DNA from: Flavobacteriales bacterium
GTDB taxonomy: Bacteria > Bacteroidota > Bacteroidia > Flavobacteriales > Flavobacteriaceae
Length of the DNA stretch: 25,702 nucleotides
Reading direction: 5' to 3'
NCBI GenBank assembly: GCA_002737105.1
Contig: NSHO01000006.1
Location: 1-25,702, forward strand
Shown here: positions 8,392 through 14,500 of the stretch, in pieces
Position numbering within the stretch: position 1 is the stretch's first letter
Layout of the letters: each line of letters starts with the position of its first letter
Notes under the pieces: model-generated
What the model was told of the DNA's origin: nothing
The model's database searches: none
The model's input: only the letters and a program-made list of their open reading frames with translations
Position numbers and translations under genes: made by a program

Positions 8392-9641
8392 TAGATTTCA
8401 ATTTTATTATTACAGATAATTCCATACACTTTTCCTTTCATTTTTTTACCTAACATAATGGCGTTTTTAGAAAAAGAAAGTATGTTTTGTTTATCGAAAA
8501 TCCAATTTTCATTAGGATTAAATAAGGTAATTTCTGCTTTATTTCCTTCTGTAATTGTATTGTTTTCTATATTAAAATAAGATTTCGCAGATGTGAATTT
8601 ATCTACAATAACTTCCGTTGGTAAAACCATTTGTAAAGCACCAAAAGCACTTTCTAAACCAATCGAACCATAATCAGCTAAATCATATTCTATTTGTTTC
8701 TGTTCGATGTTTACTGGGCAATGGTCTGATGTAATGACTGAAATCACATTATTTAAAACACCTTCAATTAAAGCTTTTCTATCTGTTTCCGTGCGAAGTG
8801 GTGGGTAAATTTTTGTGTTTGAATTGAAATCTACTAATTCTTCATCCGTTAAAACCAAATTGTTTACGGAAACACCACAAGTAATTTGTAATCCTTTCGC
8901 TTGGGCTTTCGAAATTAAATCTACCGAATTTTTCGTAGTAATGGTCGGAATATGTAATTTTCCATTTGTGTATTCTAATAAGGCGATGTTTCTTTCAATT
9001 TCAATTTCTTCTGCCAAAGCAGGAATTCCTTTTAATCCTAACTTCGTTGAAACTTCCCCTTCATTTACAAATCCTTTGCCTTTTAGGTCTTTATTCATTG
9101 GCTGTACGAACAAAATTCCGTTAAAATTATCTACATATTGAAATGCTATTTTTAACAAATTCGCATTTGTCATTGATTTTTTATAATCTCCAAAAGCTAC
9201 CACTCCAGCATTTTTCATTTCGAAAAGTTCAGCTAAGTCGGTTCCTTCGCTATTTTTGGTCAAGCAACCTACAATGTGCAAGTTTGTGATGCTAGTATGC
9301 GCTTTATTTTTTATGAATTGAATTACCGCTTGGTTGTCAATCGCAGGATTTGTATTGGAATGCAAAAACACAGACGTAAAACCGCTTTTTGCAGCTACTT
9401 TTAGTCCGTTTTCTATGGTTTCAGTGGTTTCAAAACCAGGTTCTCCAAAAACTACCGAAGTATCTAACCAGCCTTGAGAAACATGAAGGTTCTCTTTTTC
9501 AATGACTTCAAAACCGTCTTTTTTTGTAATATTTTTTCCAATTTTAGAAATAATACCATTTGTAATTTCAATGTCAACTTGTTGCTTATGAAATGGGTTT
9601 TGACTTTCAAGTAGTGTCGCGTTTTTTAGTAAAAGATTCAT
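8391..9641 (-). CDS. Dihydroorotase-like protein, probably non-catalytic
   Basis: A 416-residue member of the type I dihydroorotase/amidohydrolase family by full-length pattern: GWLDTSVVFGEPGFE, FVNEGEVSTKLGLKGIPALAEE, ITCGVSVNNLVLTDEEL, PPLRTETDRKALIEGV and ITSDHCPVN. Canonical dihydroorotases have D-x-H-x-H-x-R at the first site; here the residues are D60-T-S-V-V-F-G66. Q180 stands where a metal or substrate histidine is expected, T233 replaces the histidine of the H-x-x-H motif, and N260-N261 replace the HH pair. D306 is kept. It therefore probably cannot bind the two zinc ions. By analogy with the inactive PyrC' partners of aspartate transcarbamoylase in other bacteria it may be structural, but that is inference. 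It overlaps the upstream batA-like gene by 4 nt (ATGA). Confidence 0.88.
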   Translation of the reverse strand: MNLLLKNATLLESQNPFHKQQVDIEITNGIISKIGKNITKKDGFEVIEKENLHVSQGWLDTSVVFGEPGFETTETIENGLKVAAKSGFTSVFLHSNTNPAIDNQAVIQFIKNKAHTSITNLHIVGCLTKNSEGTDLAELFEMKNAGVVAFGDYKKSMTNANLLKIAFQYVDNFNGILFVQPMNKDLKGKGFVNEGEVSTKLGLKGIPALAEEIEIERNIALLEYTNGKLHIPTITTKNSVDLISKAQAKGLQITCGVSVNNLVLTDEELVDFNSNTKIYPPLRTETDRKALIEGVLNNVISVITSDHCPVNIEQKQIEYDLADYGSIGLESAFGALQMVLPTEVIVDKFTSAKSYFNIENNTITEGNKAEITLFNPNENWIFDKQNILSFSKNAIMLGKKMKGKVYGIICNNKIEI

Positions 9642-11566
9642 TTTACAAATTTTTGGATTAGTAATTCAACTAGTAAAAGTAATAATGTGGCAAAGATAAA
9701 ATATTTCCAAACTTCATTGCTAGTTCTTGAAGAATGAATATCAGAATAAAACGTAGATACAGCATTTACTTCTGTACACGCATCAAAATAATCAGCATTT
9801 ATTTGCGATAAATCGCTTTCGTTTCTAGGATAATTGAAACTGATATTTTTAAGCGATTCTTTGTTTTTTAATACTTCGTAATTGCCTGATTTCTCTGGAT
9901 AATTTCCGAAAGTGAGCTTGATTTTATTGTTCAATATTTGTTGCATTGGAATAAAACTATTTTCAGCATTGGTAACACTCAAAACATTATCTTTTGCAAT
10001 GGTTTCGTTGATAATTGTGTAATTATCGTTACCAATTATAAAGGCATTTAACCCCGATTTATTATTGTTTTGTCCCATATTATAAAACGTTGGAACAATT
10101 AATGGCGAATTTTGAAAGTTGGAATTATCTTTGTTTATAGAAGTAGCAAAGAAGTATAAATTTCCTAGTTTATTGGTGATATTTCCTAAAAAAACACTTT
10201 TGTCTTCATATTGTAAAACGGGCAAATTACTTCCGTTTACGTTAAAAGTCGCATTTGTTTTTGGATACTGAAAATTACTAACTTTTTTATCAAAAACGTT
10301 GGTATATATAGGATGATTGAAACTTATTTGGGTAATTTGCTTTTCTTTTACAGTTTTTTCTGATAAAGAAATGTTACTAAAATTTCTCAAAAATAAATTG
10401 TAATTTGACTCGGTACAAGTTACATCTGGTATAAAAATAATCGTTCCGCCTTTGTTGTAATAATTCTTTAATGTTACAGATAACGCATTTGGAATAGTTG
10501 GCAATTCATTTAAAATAATCGCATCTGCATCTTCAATTGCATTGTAATTTAAAGTGTTTAATTCAGTTGCAGTAAAATTAAATTCTTCAGCAGTGTAAAT
10601 TTTTGATAAGAAATTATTTTTAGTGCTATTTCCAACGGCAATTACATTCGATTTTTGAGGTTTTGAAATACTAAAATAAAACGAATTGTCATATGCTAAA
10701 CTGTTATCTTGAATGGAAACATAACCATGAAAATCTGTTTTTGGAATGGTGAATACGATTTCCTTTTGAGATTTCTCTTTCGAAATTAATGCTTTTCCAA
10801 CTAATTTTTTACCATTGTACATTGAAATGGGCACATCATTTTCAAAATCTCCATACGATTTAATACTTATTTTTAATTCGTAAAATTGATCTAAAACTTG
10901 ACTAATTTGTACATTTTCAATAGCCATATTATTGGTTTCTTTCGCTTCAACCATTTGATAATATAAAGACGAGGCCTCACTTAAATTGGTTTTCAATTCC
11001 TCTTTTAAGCCAACTGCATCGGAGATAAATAAAATATCTTTCGGTATTCCAGGTTTTTTGGCTTCAATTCGAGTAATAATTGCTGCAGGATTGAATGGAG
11101 TAGCAGTGTAGTTTAAGTTTTGTAGTTCTTTTTGAATGTTTTTAATATTCGTATCGTAAAAATTTTCATCATTAGTAAGTACGGATAATTGTTGGTCTTC
11201 TGGTGTGTTTTCCAATATGTCCTGAATGGTTCTTTTCAACAATTCGCCGCTTTTACCTTTGGCTTGCATCGAAAAGGAATTGTCGATGACTAAAATCAGT
11301 TCGTTGTTTTTTTTATCGAAATCTATCGCTTTAAAAAAAGGTTGTGCGAAGGCAAAAATTAAAGCTGTTAAAAGTAATAAACGTGTGACTAATAAAAGCC
11401 ATTTCTTAATTGTAGCGCTTTTACGGGTCTGAATTTGGAGTTCTTTAAGCAATTTAACATTGGTAAATTCTTGTTTTTTAAATCGTCTCAATTGAAAAAG
11501 ATGCACCAAAATTGGTAGAATCAATAGAAATAAAAAATATAGAATTTCTGGGTTTTTAAATTGCAT
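9638..11566 (-). CDS. BatA/VWA-domain membrane protein
   Basis: A 642-residue protein. It begins with the BatA (aerotolerance regulator N-terminal) domain: residues 1-78, with a hydrophobic helix at 9-23, a basic RRFKKQEF turn, and a second helix at 55-75 ending AFAQPFF. A von Willebrand A-like domain starts at about 89 with a MIDAS D-N-S-F-S (95-99) and continues to DILFISDAVG. A long middle part looks beta-rich and glutamine-amidotransferase-like (AIILNELPTIPNAL..., GGTIIFIPDV). A single helix (FIFATLLLLLVELLI) sits at the C-terminus. Function is unknown; family members are linked to oxidative stress or envelope functions. It heads a four-gene operon and overlaps the dihydroorotase-like gene by 4 nt. 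A good promoter is at 11583-11613. Confidence 0.88.
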   Translation of the reverse strand: MQFKNPEILYFLFLLILPILVHLFQLRRFKKQEFTNVKLLKELQIQTRKSATIKKWLLLVTRLLLLTALIFAFAQPFFKAIDFDKKNNELILVIDNSFSMQAKGKSGELLKRTIQDILENTPEDQQLSVLTNDENFYDTNIKNIQKELQNLNYTATPFNPAAIITRIEAKKPGIPKDILFISDAVGLKEELKTNLSEASSLYYQMVEAKETNNMAIENVQISQVLDQFYELKISIKSYGDFENDVPISMYNGKKLVGKALISKEKSQKEIVFTIPKTDFHGYVSIQDNSLAYDNSFYFSISKPQKSNVIAVGNSTKNNFLSKIYTAEEFNFTATELNTLNYNAIEDADAIILNELPTIPNALSVTLKNYYNKGGTIIFIPDVTCTESNYNLFLRNFSNISLSEKTVKEKQITQISFNHPIYTNVFDKKVSNFQYPKTNATFNVNGSNLPVLQYEDKSVFLGNITNKLGNLYFFATSINKDNSNFQNSPLIVPTFYNMGQNNNKSGLNAFIIGNDNYTIINETIAKDNVLSVTNAENSFIPMQQILNNKIKLTFGNYPEKSGNYEVLKNKESLKNISFNYPRNESDLSQINADYFDACTEVNAVSTFYSDIHSSRTSNEVWKYFIFATLLLLLVELLIQKFVK

Positions 11567-11582
11567 TTTTATTAAAGTTTTT

Positions 11583-11613
11583 CAAAAATACTAAAAATAT
11601 CACCTTGTTGCAA
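11583..11613 (-). promoter_or_regulatory. Promoter of the batA-like operon
   Basis: On the minus strand TTG (11613-11611) and TATTTTTG (11590-11583) are separated by 20 nt. The -7 element ends 16 nt before the ATG at 11566, so the leader would be very short. Confidence 0.65.
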
Positions 11614-11660
11614 TTAGTTTTATATTAATTCACTACGATTCGAAGTTTATAATATGAATT

Positions 11661-11720
11661 TTGTCATGCTGAACTTGTTTCAGCATCTAATTAGACACTG
11701 AAACAAGTTCAGCGTGACAA
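11661..11720. repeat. REP-like long inverted repeat
   Basis: A 23-bp arm at 11661-11683 pairs with 11698-11720 with one mismatch, across a 14-nt loop. Each arm is itself a small hairpin unit: CTGAA-ACAAG-TTCAG followed by a TGACAA tail when read outward. The element lies between the helicase stop (11726) and the batA-like promoter, so it may end helicase transcripts, although no clean T-tract follows. A related element is at 14409-14490. Confidence 0.85.
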
Positions 11721-11725
11721 GTCAT

Positions 11726-13069
11726 TTACTTTTTCTTTTTCTTTTCGTCTCGTTTTCTTTCAATTCCTCGGTTTCTGGAAGCGGTTTTTCTTGGTGTTCT
11801 TTTTCCTGGACCGCCTAAATTAACCTTGCTATTTTTCTCCGATTTTTTCTCAAAAGCATCGCCGCCTGTTCTCTTAACGCGTTTCAAAAGTGTTTTTACT
11901 TTCTTCTGATCTTTTTCGAACTCTAAACGTTGTTGCTCTATTTTTACGCCTGTAGGAATGTCGTGAATTTTAATTTCCGTTTGCATTAGCATTTCCACTT
12001 CCAATTGAAATTCGTCTTCTTTCGGACCAATAAAACTAATGGCAATTCCGTCTTTATCTGCACGACCAGTACGACCAATTCTGTGCATGTATTGTTCTGG
12101 TATTTCAGGAAATTGCATATTTATTACGTGCGTAATATCTGTAATATCCAATCCACGCGCCATAATATCAGTGGTTACTAAACCTCTAATTTCACCGTTT
12201 TGGAAATTTTCCATCATATTTAAACGGTAATTTTGCGTTTTATTAGAGTGCACCGTTCCAAACTGACCTGGAAAATCTTCTTCTAAATGTTCTAATAAAA
12301 AATCGGCCATTCTTTTACTGTTTACAAACAATAAAATTCGGCTGTATGTTTCGTCTGCTAATAAATGTTTTAGTAAATTAACTTTAGTTAAAAAGTTTGG
12401 CACCACATAAGCGCGTTGTTCAATTTGCTCTAGCGGAGTTCCACTTGGTGCTAAAGAAACTTCTTCTGGAAATTCGAAAAATTCATCTAACAAATCATCT
12501 ACTTCTTCTGTCATGGTTGCCGAAAACAAAATATTTTGTCTTTTCGAACGCATCATTGATAATATAGAAGTCAGTTGTACTCGAAATCCTAAATTTAAAA
12601 TTTCATCAAATTCATCAATGACTAATTTTTGTAAATCGTCAAATCGTAATACATTATCTAAAGCCAAATCCATGATTCTACCGGGTGTGCCCACCACAAT
12701 ATCAATTCCAGAATAAATGTCTTTTTTTTGTGTATTGATATTCACACCACCATAAACGGCAAGTGAACGCACACTCATGTACTTGGTTAATTTTTCAATT
12801 TCTTCATGCACTTGCACTACTAATTCACGTGTAGGAACTAAAATAAGCACTCTCGGAATATCGGTAGGCACAAAACGCCATTGTTTTAAAATAGGTAACA
12901 AATAGGCAAACGTTTTACCCGTTCCGGTTTGTGCAATACCCATCACATCTCTACCAGACATAACAATTGGAAAGGCTTTTGATTGAATTGGTGTGGGAGT
13001 TGTGAAACCTAAATCGTCTATCGCTTTTTGTAGCGAAATTGGAAGATTAAGTTGTTCGAATGTAACCAT
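11726..13069 (-). CDS. DEAD-box RNA helicase (DEFD variant)
   Basis: A 447-residue ATP-dependent RNA helicase of the DEAD-box superfamily, likely acting in ribosome assembly or mRNA turnover. Motifs in order: Q-motif with GFTTPTPIQ (21-29), motif I AQTGTGKT (46-53), PTREL (79-83), TPGR (128-131), motif II DEFD (152-155), SAT (183-185), ARGLDI (304-309) and HRIGRTGR (329-336). The Walker B motif is DEFD rather than DEAD. The tail after about residue 375 is strongly basic and low-complexity, ending RKRDEKKKKK, as in many flavobacterial RhlE-like helicases, and probably binds RNA. It is transcribed alone, with a -7 element at 13087-13094. Confidence 0.95.
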   Translation of the reverse strand: MVTFEQLNLPISLQKAIDDLGFTTPTPIQSKAFPIVMSGRDVMGIAQTGTGKTFAYLLPILKQWRFVPTDIPRVLILVPTRELVVQVHEEIEKLTKYMSVRSLAVYGGVNINTQKKDIYSGIDIVVGTPGRIMDLALDNVLRFDDLQKLVIDEFDEILNLGFRVQLTSILSMMRSKRQNILFSATMTEEVDDLLDEFFEFPEEVSLAPSGTPLEQIEQRAYVVPNFLTKVNLLKHLLADETYSRILLFVNSKRMADFLLEHLEEDFPGQFGTVHSNKTQNYRLNMMENFQNGEIRGLVTTDIMARGLDITDITHVINMQFPEIPEQYMHRIGRTGRADKDGIAISFIGPKEDEFQLEVEMLMQTEIKIHDIPTGVKIEQQRLEFEKDQKKVKTLLKRVKRTGGDAFEKKSEKNSKVNLGGPGKRTPRKTASRNRGIERKRDEKKKKK

Positions 13070-13086
13070 TTGTATGAAAATTTAGG

Positions 13087-13094
13087 CAAAGATA
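13087..13094 (-). promoter_or_regulatory. -7 element of the helicase gene
   Basis: CAAAGATA on the plus strand reads TATCTTTG on the minus strand, 17 nt before the ATG. The -33 region would fall in the AGTTAGA repeat tract, where no TTG is found. Confidence 0.45.
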
Positions 13095-13100
13095 ACATTA

Positions 13101-13130
13101 AGTTAGAAGTTAGTAGTTAGAAGTTAGAAG
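13101..13130. repeat. 7-bp tandem repeat AGTTAGA
   Basis: Four head-to-tail copies of AGTTAGA (the second is AGTTAGT) plus two bases, in the upstream region of the helicase. The tract occupies the place where its -33 element should be. Confidence 0.75.
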
Positions 13131-13144
13131 TTTTTTAATTGGGT

Positions 13145-13300
13145 ACACGGATTTGACAGATTTTACGGATTATTTTTTTAACCACATAGGTACATTGTTT
13201 TTTTGAAAATAATAAGAAGCTTCGCTTTAGATAGGGAACATAGAAATTTCGTTTTGATATGATAGGAACACCGATTTCACTGATTTAACGGATTTTTTAA
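13145..13300. repeat. Direct pair of degenerate intergenic repeats
   Basis: ACACGGATTTGACAGATTTT at 13145-13164, continuing ACGGATT, is matched at 13268-13294 by ACACCGATTTCACTGATTTA continuing ACGGATT. Each copy is built of three GATT-type subunits about 9-10 bp apart and ends in a T-tract. Between them is AT-rich filler (ACCACATAGG, GGAACATAGAA). Nothing coding is seen in 13070-13362 apart from these repeats and the two promoters. Confidence 0.6.
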
Positions 13301-13316
13301 TATAAAAAGTTTACTA

Positions 13317-13346
13317 TTGATTTTTGCCTTTTTCCTTTTACCTTTG
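13317..13346 (+). promoter_or_regulatory. Promoter of mnmD
   Basis: TTG at 13317-13319 and TACCTTTG at 13339-13346 are separated by 19 nt. The predicted transcription start is near 13353, only about 10 nt before the ATG at 13363. Confidence 0.7.
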
Positions 13347-13362
13347 TCCTTTTACCCATAAG

Positions 13363-14031
13363 ATGAAACACGAAATTATCATTACCAAAGACGGTTCTAC
13401 CTCTATTTATATTCCAGAATGGGATGAAACGTATCATTCTAGATTTGGTGCCATACAAGAAGCGTATCATGTTTTTATAAAAAACGGCTTAGATTTATTT
13501 GATACCGTTTCTGAGATTTCGATTTTAGAAATTGGTTTTGGTACAGGATTAAATGCATTCATTACGATGTTAGAAGCAGAAAAACGTAAGATTAAAATTA
13601 ATTATGTTGGAGTAGAAGCGTATCCAGTAGCTTTTGATGAAATTGTGCAATTAAATTACGTTTCGCAATTGGAAGTACCCAACCGACAAGCGGATTTTGA
13701 ACAACTACACACGTTGACTTGGGAAGAAACTATTGAAGTAACGCCTAATTTTACCTTAACAAAACGCCAACAGTTTTTTTCTGATATTACGGATGAAAAC
13801 ACGTTTGATTTAATATATTTTGATGCTTTTGGCTTCAACGTGCAACCCGAATTATGGAATGAAGCTATTTTTGAAAAAATGCATCGCGCCATAAAAAGCA
13901 AAGGCATATTAACCACTTATGCGTGCCGTACCACGATTAAAAATGCTATGCAACACGCCGGTTTTGAAACCAAAAAACTACCAGGCGCACCTGGAAAAAG
14001 AGAGATGTTACGTGCTTTGAAAAATGGTTAA
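13363..14031 (+). CDS. mnmD: tRNA 5-methylaminomethyl-2-thiouridine-type methyltransferase, stand-alone MnmD
   Basis: A 222-residue SAM-dependent methyltransferase of the MnmC N-terminal (DUF752) family, acting in the last step of wobble-uridine (U34) modification. The SAM-binding motif is ILEIGFGTGLNAF (54-66). Family landmarks are YHSRFGAIQEAYHVF near the N-terminus, YFDAFGFNVQPELW for the acidic motif, and a C-terminal LPGAPGKREMLRA. The FAD-dependent oxidase half found in enterobacterial MnmC is absent, as in many Bacteroidetes. The frame is open to a TTG at 13324, but a promoter overlaps that region and homology starts at the ATG at 13363. It is a single gene, convergent with uvrB. Confidence 0.9.
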   Translation: MKHEIIITKDGSTSIYIPEWDETYHSRFGAIQEAYHVFIKNGLDLFDTVSEISILEIGFGTGLNAFITMLEAEKRKIKINYVGVEAYPVAFDEIVQLNYVSQLEVPNRQADFEQLHTLTWEETIEVTPNFTLTKRQQFFSDITDENTFDLIYFDAFGFNVQPELWNEAIFEKMHRAIKSKGILTTYACRTTIKNAMQHAGFETKKLPGAPGKREMLRALKNG

Positions 14032-14120
14032 TTTTTTTCTTGAAAAATTTATATTTTAAAAATCTGTAGACTTTATGTTACGGTTTTTTTAGTGCAAAAC
14101 TTTCACAACTTTCCATGTTT

Positions 14121-14331
14121 ATCCCCTAATTTGGGGTTCCCAACTCCTCTGTTGGGGTTATAGACTGATATTTTGCGGTTCATTAGTCCGTTTTTTGGGT
14201 TCTTTACCTAAAAATTGGGGTTCCGAACCTTAAATTTAGGGTCTTTAACCCCAAATTATCATTTCAGAACCCCAACGGAGGACTTCGCAACCCCATCAGC
14301 GGGGTTTTTTAATCCGTTAGCGGGGTTAATG
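14121..14331. repeat. Ten-unit degenerate 21-bp tandem repeat with palindromic arms
   Basis: Units start at 14121, 14142, 14163, 14184, 14205, 14226, 14247, 14268, 14289 and 14311. The period is exactly 21 bp except for the ninth unit, which is 22 bp. The unit is AACCCC, six mostly A/T bases, GGGGTT, then three bases. The left arm is best kept in units 7-9 and the right arm in units 1, 2, 5 and 9. The arms are mutually complementary, so every right arm can pair with the left arm before it (6-nt loop) or after it (3-nt loop). Units differ at many places, so the array is old or under loose constraint. All alternative frames contain stops. Confidence 0.85.
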
Positions 14332-14408
14332 ACACTGTTGTACTAGTAAAAAACTACAAATTTTCATTTATTGTTAGTGTAAGAAGGGATTTGTGCGGGA
14401 GCGGGGGC

Positions 14409-14490
14409 TTTGTCATGCTGAACTTGTTTCAGCATCTTATTGTATGCAATTTATAAGACATAGATACCGAAATGAATTCGGTATGACAAA
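14409..14490. repeat. REP-like composite hairpin element
   Basis: The left half (14409-14438) read on the minus strand is AGATGCTGAA-ACAAG-TTCAGC then ATGACAAA. The right half (14462-14490) read on the plus strand is AGATACCGAA-ATGAA-TTCGGT then ATGACAAA. Both are a 7-bp hairpin with a 5-nt loop and the same tail, but with different stem sequences, so the halves belong to two subfamilies. The right half ends 10 nt from the uvrB stop at 14501. Confidence 0.8.
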
Positions 14491-14500
14491 CTACAGCATT

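Larger units (their letters stand above)
14032..14500. other. Convergent intergenic region mnmD/uvrB, 469 bp
   Basis: No gene is seen. The first 89 bp are AT-rich without a clear terminator hairpin. 14121-14331 is a 21-bp tandem array and 14409-14490 a REP-like element, both listed separately. 14332-14408 holds nothing recognisable except a G-rich stretch (GTGCGGGAGCGGGGG) that departs sharply from the local base composition. Confidence 0.7.

Noticed and set aside
13324..13362. N-terminal extension of MnmD
   Set aside because: It starts with TTG, overlaps the promoter, and gives a pyrimidine-tract-encoded peptide unrelated to the family.
14122..14163. Seven-residue repeat protein encoded by the 21-bp array
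   Set aside because: One frame reads as a proline/leucine/glycine heptad for 13 codons but meets TAG at 14161. No start or ribosome-binding context is present.
14121..14331. CRISPR array
   Set aside because: The 21-bp units abut without unique spacers, are degenerate and are internally palindromic. No cas genes are in view.
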